From Aspidiotus rigidus (lineage: Eukaryota > Arthropoda > Insecta > Hemiptera > Diaspididae), in assembly GCA_035079385.1 (NCBI GenBank), contig JAVHKY010000028.1, forward strand, positions 3,348,001 to 3,412,000: DNA of 64,000 nucleotides. The letters run 5' to 3'. Shown piece by piece: positions 33,230 through 45,490 of the stretch (position 1 is its first letter; each line of letters opens with the position of its first letter). The translations under genes were made by a program, and so were the position numbers. The notes under the pieces were generated by a model. The model saw only the letters and a list, made by a program, of their open reading frames with translations, was not told the origin of the DNA and made no database searches.

Positions 33230-34070
33230 TTAATTGATTTCAGGTTGATAGAAAAATTTGGTGAAGTCCATTTTAGGTGTGTCGAACCGGCCATTTTTCT
33301 TCTTCAAAGCTTATAGCCAGCTCCTATCGTATAGAGCAGGAAGTGGGAGCTGATGAAATACGCCGAGGATCAGAGCCGGACCTACAATGTTGAAGCAGAG
33401 CCACTCTTCTGGCTCTTCGGGGACTCAGATTTCCACCTTTACGGCTCCACTCTCGATGGGCCTCTATACTCGTATGGTATTCGCATCCGCCAGTTTGTGG
33501 GCAAACGATTTTTCCCCATAAGAACCCATATTAAATTTGTGTTTTTCAAAGGAAGACGATGGATTTTCTCGAAAATACCTGAGTTGGAAGGGAAATTTTA
33601 TAGACAATAAATTATTTTAATTGCAATTCTTCTCTAGAAGCATTATTTCCTGACTTATCAATTAATAAATGGAACTTGGATGAAAGGCGTCTTTTTGCTG
33701 AAACACATACATTTGCCTTCCAGTTATTGATTGATAACTCGAAGAATAATGTAATTTTGTGGTTTTCTGGTAATGTATGTTGGTCAACTTTATTGTGCAC
33801 TTGTAATCTACGCAACTTTGACGTCGATTGTGAAATTTTGCCCATGAATGACTTACAGTCGAACCTAAATCAGGATATCAATCTAACACCAGAAGTCGAC
33901 TCAATTTCTACGTCAACCATAAGTCCGAGAAAGAAAATTAGTGATCGATTTTGTTGCGACTTCGACCATTTATTTTGAGTCAATTTGTGGTCCTTATTAA
34001 ACGGCACTGAATCGATTTGAGTCGACTTTCAGTCAAAATTTAACGAGTTGATCTACTGTTAATTTAACAT
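33230..34070. repeat. Satellite-family fragments around a short GC-richer insert
   Basis: aggttgatagaaaaatttgg near 33242 and gtcgac words near 33880-34060 match the satellite at 6.4-8.3 kb. Between them a GC-richer segment (about 33310-33520) carries an 85-codon frame at 33353-33610. I do not recognise its product, which has no known domain. The 100-codon frame at 33676-33978 is also unrecognised. Confidence 0.4.
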
Positions 34071-37000
34071 CGGGAGTTGACATAGTTGATCCTGCCTAAA
34101 ATAAGAACTCTGTAAACCTGTCTGCGATTAATTTAATTCTATCGGTAAACTCATACTTATGGACAGACAGTTTTTTAATTTTCACCCTTCCCTTCTTGTT
34201 TCTGGAAAGATTCCAATAAATTGCAACAACTCGCTACTTAGGAACGAAAAAATGTGAAAAATATGCAAACTTGATCCATCAAAAAGTTGGAAGTGTCTAG
34301 TACGCGTAGATATTGAGATTAAATCTGTTGTCAAACTTGGTTAGATTCTTAGCCACTAAATTCGTCGTACATTATTATTTTTCTTTATTTTCTTAAAGGA
34401 AAAAAATATAATTTCTGACCCTCCAAGGTTACGCAACAGACATGAAGATCTTTATCCTTGTTTCATAGCACTCGAGACTGATTATAAAGAACCTTGAATG
34501 GTGTGCAGGGAATCTGCAGGGAATAATTTTAACAGCGTAGTGTCGCGCCGTTTCTTTAGCGTCTCAGAGACAGTGTGAATATTGAGTACCCGTTAAAAAA
34601 AGTTGTGGGTGACAAAATAACTCTCGAAAATAGTTGAAAATTGAAAGCGAATTTTGCCAACAACAAAATTGACACTTTTTAATATTGACTAATATGTACC
34701 GGATTTGTTCTTCTATGTAGCTTAGACTTCTGGACATAATATCATAAAATAGTGGCTTTTATCCTGTTCTGCTCTGATCGTCTAGCCCGATGGTTTTAAA
34801 TCAAATTTTATCGTAGTTATGTACTATACGAGGGAAGGCGCTTGAGTGAACAACAACAGCACGAAAAATATTTTGTAATTCTCGCCCACTTTCGATATCA
34901 CGTAAATGCAATGTAGAAGACAGTAGGGAAGAAAGAGTACAAATTATGCCATTTGAATTTTACCCCAGTTCTCGAATAACTTATACTGCCTGCGACAATT
35001 TTTACGAATCGTAGCCAGTCAAAAAGTCGTAAATAATGTAAAGTTGTTCAAGTGCGAAAAATAAAATAGCGACGCCAACAGGTGGCAACCGTTGCGTTTT
35101 CAATTATTTCCTTATTTCCGTAAGATGATGCTATTCAATCCCTCTGGAACAATTTTCTTTCGTTTTTAACTATTTAGCTCTTTTTTTTTTTTTGGCTGTC
35201 AGTTTAATGCATCCGTTTTTTAGGTCTTATTTTGCTCCGAAGAAAAACCTTTCGCCTCGTGATCGTTAACATTTTAGCCTCACATCGTTTGGTTATTTAC
35301 TGCTCAACTGTGATTTTCGTAAATTGAAATAAATTAAAATTGACATTAAAAAGAAAGCGAGGATTGCTATAAAAATTATCGAAGAACCATCTTTATACGC
35401 TTACTAATTCGAAAAATCTTCCGTCTCGTCTCATACAAATTTTTCCCATTTCTTTGTTTTTCAACTTTCTAGATTATAACCTTGAATATTAGAAAAGGTG
35501 GAGCATACATCTTGGAGTGCTTGAATTTTCTTGCCCCCCCCCTCTCTCTCCGTATATTTATCTGCCCGTTTATGAGCTGAAAAAGACCCGAAGACCTGCT
35601 GAAAGAATATGAGAAGGGCATCGCAACAGGCGAAGTCATACTTTTTATTAATTTTTGCAAGGAAAATTTTCCAAATCCACGTCTACTTGTAATGCGCGTC
35701 ACAATTCGAAGCGGGTAAAATTTTCTACCGAAAATAATGATCATTGCTCGCATTTCATATCACGGTGACGCCGTCTTTGATACTTACTTCCGTTGTCTAC
35801 CTAGAGAGTTTCCGCCTCAGTTTCATGACCCAGTTTTGATACCAATAGTTCACATAAGAATCGAGAGGTGTGACGTATAGGTATCGTGAGATGAGCAAAA
35901 AAGGGGAAAAGTACCTACCTTCGTCTTCTACATTTTACGCCTAAATGGAACAAGTTAATGAAGATTGAAATGCTAAAGTGTATCCTACATCCTTACCCAT
36001 ATTGTTGAGTAACAGGCGATATCAAGATCGTCCAAATCTACAATAAATTCCTTTTTCTTCCGCGTGCTCTCGCGTCTCTTTTCATATTTAGTTGGTCTTT
36101 CAGATCAAACAAACTATACACAAAGAAACCATTATTTCAGAAATGGAAGATGAAACGAACGCAAGCTACTCGTTTCACTTTTTTCTATCAAAAACATTTC
36201 GATTATCTTCTTTGATTTTTGCTATATCTCTCGTCTCTTCACTCTCTCGTAGTTTTTCTGTTTCTATGTGTATCGCTCTCGGTTCCTCCTTCTTTCCTTC
36301 TTATCTTTTTGTTTACAGTTTCATCTTCTAGTCTCTCTAAGTTCACGACATGAGAGCGAAAAAAAGAAAATATAAGAACAGTTGATGCGGAAAGAACTAA
36401 TGCGTAAACTACAACCACTTAAGTACATTTACGAGTAAATTGAAACTAGAAAAGAGTTATTTACTCTTCAATATTATAATATAAAAGAAAAGAAAAATTT
36501 GTGCATCTTCCATAAATCAACCAGATTGTGAACATTCAATTGATCTTAATGAAGGAAAAATTGCATGTTTTAAAGACGACGATATCTGGGAGCTTGACTT
36601 CCTTCCCTTTTTCGTGAATTTTTTCTTTCCTGAATCGAAATTGTAATTTCCCACCTGCCTCATTTATGGAACCATACATTTGCTTATTTTCTTTCTTTCA
36701 TTTCTTCAGTTTTAAGTGGTGACGGCAACAGTTCTATGACCAATTACAGCCGGTATCAATGTACCATACAACACAATATAAAACGTAAACTTGAAATATA
36801 CTTCCTTTGAAAAACAAAAAAAGAAAATAATCCCCCCCCCCCTCAAGCAAATTCTCACAGGCAACCAATTATGTCGCAGACACCGTGCCGAGGGAGATAG
36901 GAAGACCAAGACAACGCAATCAAGTCAAAGACCAAGTAAGTATCATTTTAGCGGGACATCCGGACATACAAATTGAAGGTCTCTTCCAGGTTGCGAGAGG

Positions 37001-37149
37001 ATATCCAAGAAATTATGTTCAAACTCTCCTCAAATGCATGAAAATACCATATCTGGAATTATACACCTAAGAAATCTGATTTCGCTGAGCATGAAATCTT
37101 ACAATCGACATCAACATTGCTTTAATTTCAATTCCACCATCTGATAAAG
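34071..37149. other. No gene recognised
   Basis: AT-rich, with homopolymer runs (a C-run near 36832-36842). Short open frames (35469, 36092, 36791, 36885) lack domains. A protein-like stretch at 36885-37070 is not one I recognise. Confidence 0.35.
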
Positions 37150-37875
37150 TTTTCGTTGGCCCGAGGTTGCCGCTATATATGATAGGAGGGGGACTTGAAA
37201 AAATTTCGACCAAGCTACATATGATAGGAGCAGAGACAGAAGAATTTCGACTTTCGACCTAGGTATAGATTTCGAAATCCCTAAACTAGGTCCAGGTCAC
37301 TGACGACGTCCTATTATTTTGAATCATAAGCTGCAAGCTTATGAGAGGGGAGGAAAAAGGAGGAGCCTTTTATGACTATATCTATATCAGCAGAAGTAGG
37401 CCTCCTATAATTTCGAAACACTGAAAGGAACGAATTGTCGTGATTCATTTATGGAACCAGTAAGGTTAAGAAAAGTAATCGATTTACCGCCGACCTCAAG
37501 CGCGAAACTAATAGAGAGATGAAGTGATTTTAAAAAATTAGATGCCATTGCAGGACTGCAATGGCTGTCTCGAGTCCCCTAGAGCCTGAAGTTTGTCCAA
37601 GTCCTGAAAATCATGACGTGACAACTTGAACGCGCTGCAATTTCGAAGAAGCCGTCGTCTTTCCAAGTCCCCCTCCTATCATACACAGCTCAGGGGTAGG
37701 AATTTTTCCAAGTCCCCTTCCCAACATATATGGCTAGAGGGTCGAAATTTTAGAAGGGAACCTGTTTTATGGGGGTCTTTTTGAGAAATTTGCCGTGCGC
37801 CGTCGAGCAAAAAACTTGGAAAAATTTCGACTCTCGAGCCACATATGATAGGAGAGGGAATTGGAAAAATTCTTA
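37150..37875. repeat. Family X repeat, copy 3
   Basis: Tandem units appear at 37165-37260 and, in inverse sense, at 37660-37870 (tttccaagtccccctcctat). The aggtccaggtcactga module lies between. Non-coding. Confidence 0.7.
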
Positions 37876-37999
37876 GCAGAGTAGATACTCCCAGAGCAGA
37901 ATATTCTCAACAGATGACCTGTGAATATCCACTGTCGAAGCCAGGATTTGGGGGAGGGAGGGATATAGAAGACATTTTCCTCAATATTTTTTAATACAT

Positions 38000-38790
38000 A
38001 AATTTTATGTCACAAAATGTGGTTTGTTATTATCATAGGGAAACGATAGTCGAGAAGAGATGTCGGTCGCAGTGAATGACTAGCGCGACGAATAATGCTA
38101 GATGGGGTAATCTCAATCCTATTTAAATACTGTAGCTCTATTGCGGAAAGACTAATGCTCAAAGGGAATAGGAAGAAAATCAGAAAAATTGATCGGAAAA
38201 TGCGAATATACATAGCGAGAAGTTATAGGACGGTATCATACCTACCGCTTACCATCATAACGGGAAGCCCGCCTTTGGATTTTATTATAATAAAAAGAAC
38301 AATTGTATATAAATTTGATAGGTATGGAACAGTAGACAGATGGTACTTCTTTAACATACCAGCCAACTACACAAACGCAGATGGGTGGACCAAGAAAAAA
38401 CTCGAGGAATACCTTGATACAGAAATCGCGCGCCTTCGGAAGGATGAGTGGACAAAGGAAGAGCGAGGAGCATGGACCAAAAAGTTGTGCCCGATACCTC
38501 TCATTAGTGGGGAGGAGACCAACTTTTACCTAACGCAGGCACTCACAGGTCACGGCTGCTTTGGAGCCTACCTGCATAAGCACAAAAGAAGGAAGACCCC
38601 TTAGTTCTCTATGTGGTGCAAAGCAAAAAAGTTGCTCGATTGAAAGAGGGACGACCGGGCAGCACACCAGCAGCCGTGGCATGAGACTTTGTTTACATGG
38701 AGAAGACCATTAGAAAATTGAAGGAAGAAAACGAAAAGAAGAGAGAAAGCAAAAACACAATTGTGGCGAAGGTCCCCTCCAAGATTGGAA
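38000..38790 (+). pseudogene. R1-like LINE, 3' end
   Basis: The open frame at 38095-38604 (169 codons) reads ARSYRTVSYLPLTIITGSPP, the post-RT segment of R1-type LINEs (AYRTVS..AL.V..G.PP). Farther on come WTKEERGAWTKKLCP and NFYLTQALTGHGCFGAYL, the latter typical of the very C-terminal part of this clade just before the CCHC zinc knuckle. Downstream frames (to about 38790) are broken but keep some C residues. The RT palm is absent, so the copy is 5'-truncated. R1-type elements often target rDNA, but this dispersed copy does not sit in rDNA. The printed start is arbitrary. Confidence 0.8.
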
Positions 38791-38847
38791 GAAACTAGCC
38801 TAGGAGAAAGAAGGGAGGATTTTTTTCGCGTGCAAGGATTGTATAAT

Positions 38848-38935
38848 TAGGAAAGAAAACACAAATTGCTTTTCCCTTACAGAATTTTTATATATTTTCA
38901 ATAAAAATTCTGTGCAATTTGTGTTTTCTTTCCTA
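38848..38935. repeat. Hairpin with 22 bp perfect stem
   Basis: 38848-38869 (taggaaagaaaacacaaat...) is complementary to the segment ending 38935. An inner 11 bp stem (cagaattttta) follows after a one-sided bulge of about 10 bases. A 15 bp direct repeat, cctaggagaaagaag, flanks it (38799-38813 and 38932-38946), which may mark an insertion. It could be a MITE; a miRNA precursor is possible but not shown. Confidence 0.55.
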
Positions 38936-39164
38936 GGAGAAAGAAGTTTAGCTGTATGCGCATTACAAATAAACCCTAAGGTACAGAATGCGCACACAGC
39001 TTAGACTTGCATGCGACATTATATAATATAAACAAGAAAAGTATCTCAATCAGAAGATCAAACAAAGTTGAAAAAGAAAGGCTACATACGTACAGAAGAA
39101 AATTTCCTGAACTAGAAAAATATTTTACATTTAGTGGACAAAAAAAAAAAAAAAAAAACTGGAT

Positions 39165-40027
39165 TTCGGTGGTTGACAACGCTGTATGCCAACTGAATCT
39201 AGGTGGTTGACAACAATGTTGACAACTTCTCTCACTGAATTGAAAAAACTGTTGCCAACTGGATTTAGGTGGTTGACGACGCTGTTGCCAACTGGATTTA
39301 GGTGATTGACAACGCTGTTGCCAAGTGACTGTAGGTGGTTGACAATACTGTTGTCAACTCCTCTCACTGAATTGACAAAGCTGTTGCCAACTGGATTTAG
39401 GTGGTCGACAACACTGTTGACAACTCCTGTCACTGAATAGACAAAGCTGTTGACAACTCCTCTCACTGAATTGACAAAGCTGTTGCCAACTGGATTTAGG
39501 TGATTGACAACGCTGTTGCCAAGTGACTGTAGGTGGTTGACAATACTATTGTCAACTCCTCTCACTGAATTAACAAAGCTGTTGCCAACTGGATTTTGCT
39601 GGTTGACAACGCTGTTGCCAACTGGATTTAGGTGGTTGAAAACACTGTTGACAACTCCTCTCACCGAATTGACAAAGCTGTTGCTAACTGGATGTTGGTG
39701 GTTGACAACACTGTTGACAACTCCTGTCACTGAATAGACAAATCTGTTGACAACTCCTCTCACTGAATTGACAAAGCTGTTGCCAACTGGATTTAGGTGG
39801 TTGACAATCGTGTAGACCTGGTTGGCAACAGCGTTGTCAACCGCCTAAGTCCAGTTGGCAACAGCTTTTTCAATTCAGTGAGAGGAGTTGTCAACATTGT
39901 TGTCAACCACCTAGATTCAGTTGTCAACCGTCTTAATCCAGTTGGCAACAGCTTTGTCAATTCAGTGTGAGAAGTTGTCAACGGTGTTGTCAACCACCCA
40001 GAATCAGTTGTCAACAGCGTGTCAACC
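39165..40027. repeat. 33 bp minisatellite with an inverted part
   Basis: Units built on ggtggttgacaacgctgttg plus a ccaactggattta-like tail repeat about every 33 bp from 39165 to about 39810, with longer composite units. From about 39820 to 40027 the same units are inverted. 33 bp is 11 codons, so a 210-codon frame with VVNHLNPVGNS repeats remains open on the minus strand. This is an effect of the repeat, not a gene. A poly-A run of 18-19 lies just left of it (about 39140). Confidence 0.8.
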
Positions 40028-40410
40028 GCCTTCCTCCTATCATTATATAGCTTGGAGGCAGGAATTTTTCCAAGTTCCCCTCCTATCATATATAGCTCGG
40101 AAGTAGGAATTTTTTTAAGTTCCCTTCCTATTAAACGAATCCGTTCCTTAAGGTTACGGCTATCCATCATAAACGAAAAAACGAAAAAACGAATACTCCT
40201 TGTTTACTCTCCCCTTGGAGTATTCGTTTTTTCGTTTATTCCCTTCCTATCATGTATGGCTAAAGGGTAGAAATTTTTCCAAGTCCCCCTCCCCTCTCGG
40301 TGACGTAATCAACCTCGTTATGTCATCAACCTCGCTCGCGCTCGCGGACGAAAATTTCTCAGATGTACCCCCCCAACAGAAAGGATAGCGGGTTCCCCGC
40401 TAAAAAATGA
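40028..40410. repeat. Family X repeat, copy 4, with a hairpin insert
   Basis: Units of the tttttccaagtcccc type flank a segment (about 40124-40255) that starts taaacgaatccgttcc. It holds an inverted pair of cgaaaaaacgaatactcc. That segment is related to the 113 bp insert at 43921-44033. The copy ends with the agcgggttccccgct end module near 40390-40404. Confidence 0.65.
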
Positions 40411-40479
40411 AGGAAGTCTTGCAGTAGATAACATGAGCCTGTCCAAAGACACAAGACATTTTTCAATTTTGTTGTAGAG

Positions 40480-41215
40480 TCACTATATACTTAAACAGTG
40501 CAAAACGAAAGAAAGCTACTGAATCCAACTACCAACAAAACAGGGGAAATCACGACGAGGTCATCATGATTGTACCAGCGAGTCATCAAAATGTGAATCA
40601 TTCTCGAGGACTAATGAGGGAATATACCTGTTTAAGACGGTGACGCCTATACCACGTCTGAAATACAAATTCTCCCTATGGAGGAGGATTCAGACCCCTC
40701 TTTAAACCTGTGACCACTTTCGATCAAATAGTCAGCTGAGGAGGACTCTCCCAAATTATGTTTCGGGCCACTCTAATTTGGAGGCGACGGCTACTCATCC
40801 CTGTATATAGACTCCAGGGCAATCATTACAGGCTACGCTTTACATGCCACTCCTCTTGGCCATGGGAATGGGGCCCTCTAGTTTGACAAATAGACGCTTA
40901 ACTGTGTTGGAATTGTAAAACGCCGGCCGGAATCCGAAAGGACGGAGGGCAGGACCCAACTGCAAGGAAAACTTGCCCAGAAAAGACGTCTAATTTAACG
41001 TTTTCTGCTATCAAGTAGCAATGCAAATCCTTAAGGAGGGAGGTAGTAAAGTCGAGGAATTTTCTATTAGGCCTCCTCCGGACCATAAGGTCATCAAATG
41101 ACGCGTCATCGCCGGCGCATTTCGAACTCGATTTGCGAACTAAAATGAAATTATATTGGAAAATTGACCACTGTTCATCGAGCAGCGCAGGGGAGATAAG
41201 AGCCTCGTTTGACAT
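40480..41215 (-). pseudogene. Penelope-like element C-terminal part (PLE c)
   Basis: On the minus strand it reads DLMVRRRPNRKFLDFTTSL (same segment as in PLE e), then GFRPAFYNSNTVKRLFVKL after a frame change, then ACNDCPGVYI of the GIY-YIG core. SADYLIESGHRFKEGSE and DDSLVQS-like 3' sequence follow. Several frameshifts and stops are present. It is the same family as PLE b. Together with PLE d (44640 to 43610) it may be one element split by 2.4 kb of other sequence. Confidence 0.75.
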
Positions 41216-43609
41216 GTGCCGTAACGTGTCTCAAAAGATTAAATGTATGACATTGTAGGTGATTGGTTTCAGTACCTCATGTAATTAAAGAAAAAAAACT
41301 TTCTACCTTCAATGAAAAACTTTACACTCTTTATCACGTATACACCTGAATATTAAAAACACAATACCGCTGCATCCGAGCCTTCCAAAATTTACAATCG
41401 AGTCGGTATTTTTTCTTTTTCCTTATTCGTTTTTTAAATTCTTCTCAAGATTTAAAATCGTTTTTTTTGTCCTAGTAGCAGATAACATTCGCAACTTTAT
41501 AATTATAGTACACTCGACTACAGAATGCGCTTAGTAAAGTGCCTATGTAGCCTATTGCCAGCTGAAAAAACTATTTGTGCTCGTACAAGACAAAGCAGCC
41601 AAAAACTCTTACGCGATCTTTGCGGTATACAATGTATCACAAAATCAAATAAATGCTCTACACATTTTTCTTTCTGAGAAAGTTGAGCTGGGCTACAACG
41701 AGCTAAAGTAGATTAGTAATCCGCGCGTTTGTATACTGTGTGAGTTTTCTTAGTATTTTATCCAAAATCCGTAACGGCGGGTCGTAACGAAAAAATAAAA
41801 GATATTGCAAATTACTTCATTCTTTCTCTTCTGCAACGTCGAATACGGTTTTACGAGCGAAAATATAGCGAAAAGAGATACAAAAATTGCGAAAAAAAAA
41901 AGAAAGAAAACGACGCTCGTATTACTCCGGTCTTATCTGGGCTGCACTTTTGAGTTTTGGATTTCACAAATCAAGACAACACGTTTAAAATCAGATACGA
42001 GCTGAAATATATCTTTTTCTTCCTCCAAAACGTCGTTTATTATGTATCATTTTTTCTAATCTTTTAAAATGACGCCACGAAGATGTCCAGTTGGAATTTA
42101 TGCACGATAATTTTTATTTTGGTAGACAATAGGAGGTATTTACGATTTATATGGAAAAAAATGAATGTCGCAAAGGCGACATAGTGCGGCAAAAACTGAC
42201 CTAACTCTAGAAATATCACTCCACTTCTTCTTTCTGTTCGGAGCTCAAAATTAGGCTGAATTTTCTCCAAGTCCTCTTCCTTTCTAGAGTAATATCTCAA
42301 GAGTTGAATTTTTTCAAGTGCTCCGTACTCTTTTTCCTCGAGTCCTCGGGTACCCAGTGTCGACCTTGGCAATTTTTCTAAATTCATAAAGTATGTCAAA
42401 ATCCTCACTTCCCCATGAAATTTTTCATATCATCTCCTCTCCGGCCAAGGCTTTTCTTCTGTTTAATCTAGAGATCGTTCCCCCATAACACCAATTGAGT
42501 GATTCTCAGAAACGAGCAGAATTTCATGTAATGACTCTATTTCGGCAAGATTAGGAATGCTAGAGTGAAGTTGATGGAGTCAAATCTGTAGTTGAGAAAC
42601 TCTTTGACACTTAGCAATTACTGTCTCTCGCCCCTTCACCACAATTCAGAACAGTGTTCAAATACCCTCAGGTTTTTTGTGTTTATCGTATACGCACTTG
42701 GCAAACAAAAAATCAAACTTATACAGGTCATATGTAGAGGAAAGGTTTACCAGTGAGTTCATGACAATAGAAAAATCGAAGTGAAACGTACGACCGCCAC
42801 AGGGTGGAGAAGTTGAGAAATACTTTTTTTTCCCCTTCGTAGTGAACAAAATATAATCCTAATAATAAGTTTAATAAGGAATGTAACCCAAAGGCCCGTC
42901 TCGTCGTAGAAATTTAATTTTTGTTTGAATTTATTGCCCCTCTTCGATGGAATTTTTATGAGAAATTGCAATTCTAGTTTCTTTTCGATCCACCGTAGGG
43001 ACAGCAATACAGAAAGAGGTACGAGCATTGGATCCGCAGCATTAGTAATTTTAGATCAGTACAACCCGGTTGGAGCAAATAATACCGGAAACTAAAATGC
43101 ATTGAGCGCTTACGGTCACGTGACGCAGCGCTACGTAACGGTGTGGGATGATAATGTCGTATCATAGCCATAATCGGGTTGTTTGGGTTATTCATAAAGC
43201 ACCACTACACGCAAACAATGAACAGGAACTCACAGTCAAATCCGTAGTAAGTTCCATCCCTCGTCGCTAGTCAGTTGAGACTACGAAATTGACGAGGGTT
43301 TCCGGTATTATTACTTATAGTATTTGGTCGGAGCTGATCGCCATTTGTCTCTTCCATTTTGATTCAACCATTGGCCGATAGGTTTGCATTATGTCAAAAT
43401 TTTCCATTGTAGTGGACAAGGTCTTTTCCATTGTAGTGACACACTGGAATTTTAAGGACACTACGATGGAATATTATGCTCTATCTATGTTTGGGTCATT
43501 TCTCGGGTTTTCCGCCAATAAAACGCAGAGTAGAGTTAATTTTCTTTATGAAAAGATGCACTCGACGAGACGAATCCAACGCAGGTAAAACCTCTACTGT
43601 AGGTCTACA
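41216..43609. other. No gene recognised; possible insertion within a PLE
   Basis: Contains only domain-less short frames (41805, 42064, 42658, 43391). It lies between two minus-strand PLE pieces that would be consecutive in one element, so it may be a large insertion, but no termini were found. Confidence 0.35.
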
Positions 43610-44640
43610 ATTCAGCGTTTTATCAGCGAAAAACTAGCGGTTTGGGTGGTCAAAAGGCTCGTATCTAGATATCGCTTTCCTCTATCCCTTGTAGCGTTAT
43701 ATACTATTTCCCGACCCTGGGCAGTAAGAGGGATGGAGGCTAAACAGTTGAATGTCGACATTGAGAGCCGCCCACTGACAAGAATGTCAATCTTAGCAGT
43801 ATTTTTCTTGTAACCAGTTTCGAGGGGGAAATAGCGAAGTTGAGGAAATTCAAAGTGAAGTCTCCAATCTCGACAGTGAATTTGATAGATAGGTACATGC
43901 CATTCAAGAAGCTAAAGAGGTTAAACGAATCCGTTCCTTAAGGTTACGGCTATCCATCATAAACGAAAAAACGAATACTCCAAAGGGAGAGTAAACAAAT
44001 GCAAACCGCAGAAAATAAAAACGAAGGGAGCGCAAGCTAAAGAGGTCTTGAAGTTGTCGAGTAGAAGCAGTCCAAATACAGAGGATGTCATGACATACAG
44101 TCGCCATAACGAAACACGATTGAAGAGGGGGAGCTCTGAATGAAATAGGTAAGTCATGAAAACTTCAGTCATGAGGGAACTTAAGAGAAGTCCAATGGGG
44201 ATGCCAATGTCCGTGGGAAGTTTATGAATAGAGTTGTGGAATTTAAATAATATAATGTTAGGATTGAGACAACACTGTGGATTGGAACTCAGAAATCAGA
44301 TGAAGCGGAACTCCAGCCTCGTAGATTAACTCATAAATGCTCTCGTATGTAGTTTGGAGGGGGGCGTGGGGAAATGAACCTTTTACGTCAAACCAAACGA
44401 AAGTGCTTCTAGAAGGAGGTAAGGATATTAGCAAATAACTACGAATAACTCGACAGAGGTTTTAACAGAAGAAAGGCATTGGGAGCCAACTCTAAATTTC
44501 AACCAAATATCAGATTCTTAGCCAACTTATCGGTGGGAGATGAAATAAAAGAAACCACAAGGCTCATAAGAGATTTAGTTTTATGGATTTTCGGAAGGCC
44601 GTGCAAGCGAGGAGGAATAGGCTTGAAAGTAAACTTTTTC
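43610..44640 (-). pseudogene. Penelope-like element reverse transcriptase (PLE d)
   Basis: From right to left on the minus strand it gives FVWFDVKGSFPHAPLQ (RT motif A, usually FDVKSLFT..P) and a worn PIG.LLSSLMTEVFM (motif B). After a frameshift it gives a worn Y.DDILCIWT block (motif C, YVDD type). Left of the insert at 43921-44033 the protein resumes as TYLSIKFTVEIGDFTLNFLN, equivalent to the same segment in PLE e. The motif C tyrosine-aspartate box is mutated, so the copy is dead. Confidence 0.75.
43921..44033 (-). mobile_element. 113 bp SINE-like insert with 12 bp target duplication
   Basis: aagctaaagagg occurs at 43909-43920 and 44034-44045. The enclosed 113 bp (from taaacgaatccgttcc) also occurs in part at about 40124-40200. 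A 12 bp duplication is typical of retrotransposition by LINE-type machinery. No pol III boxes were recognised. It sits in PLE d and is therefore younger than it. Confidence 0.65.
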
Positions 44641-44659
44641 ATGGGTTCCTTATCAAATA

Positions 44660-45490
44660 AAAAAAAAAACGACGGCTTTCTTAACGAAGTTAGACGAGGA
44701 ACGCAGGGAACCTGTTTTATGAGTAAAATGGGATTTGGTATTGAAAATTCAAGGAAGCCTAGACCTAGATAAAGTATAAAGAAGGCCTAGACTTACTATA
44801 AGCCTAGTATAATATAATTTGATAGTCTAAATTTTTCTCGAATCTCGAGCTATATATGATAGCTCATGGCTCGAGAGTCGAAGTTTTTCCAAGTCCCCCT
44901 CCTATCATAATTATATAGCACGAGAGTCAAAATTTTTCCAAGTCTTTTGCTGGACGGCGGACAGCGCACGGCAAATTTCTCAACAAGCCCCCCATAAAAC
45001 AGGTTCCCCGTTGAAAAATTAGAAGCCATTGCAGGACTGCAATGGCAGCGGGGAATCCGCTGTCCCGAGTCGGAGGTAGGAATTTTTCCAAGACCCCTTC
45101 CTATCATATATGGCTGGAGGATTGCAATTTGCTGCAATTTCAAGGAAGCCGTCATCTTTCCAAGTCCCCCTCCTATCATATATAGCTCGGAGGTAGGAGA
45201 TTTCCAAGTCTCCCTCTTATCATATATACGAGAGGAGGTAGGAATTTTTCCAAGTCCCCTTCCTATCATATATGGGTAGAGGGTCGATATTTTTCCAAGT
45301 CCCCCTTCTATCATATATAGGTTGTCGATAGAAATTTTTTTAAGTCCCCTTCCTATCATATATAGCTCGAAGGTCGGAATTTTTCCAAGTCCCCTCCCCT
45401 CTCCGGGACGTCATCAACCTCGCTCGCGCTCGCGGACGAAAAATTCCTGGAAGTACCCCTAACAAAAGGGATAGCGGGTTCCCCGCTAAA
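44660..45490. repeat. Family X repeat, copy 5 (longest)
   Basis: Starts with the gaggaacgcagggaac module, then ctagacctag words, then an array of about ten units of 46-52 bp (tttttccaagtcccc, cctatcatatat). It ends with cgctcgcgctcgcgg and gcgggttccccgct. Internal modules such as ccataaaacaggttcccc are shared with other copies. The 169-codon minus frame at 44850-45359 is a product of the repeat. Confidence 0.8.

Noticed and set aside
36885..37070. 61-codon frame that looks protein-like
   Set aside because: No family recognised, short, overlaps another frame, and near a C homopolymer.
39131..39763. 210-codon frame on the minus strand with VVNHLNPVGNS repeats
   Set aside because: The minisatellite unit is 33 bp, so any stop-free frame stays open. 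No start context or domain was seen.
44850..45359. 169-codon frame on the minus strand
   Set aside because: Made wholly of family X tandem units.
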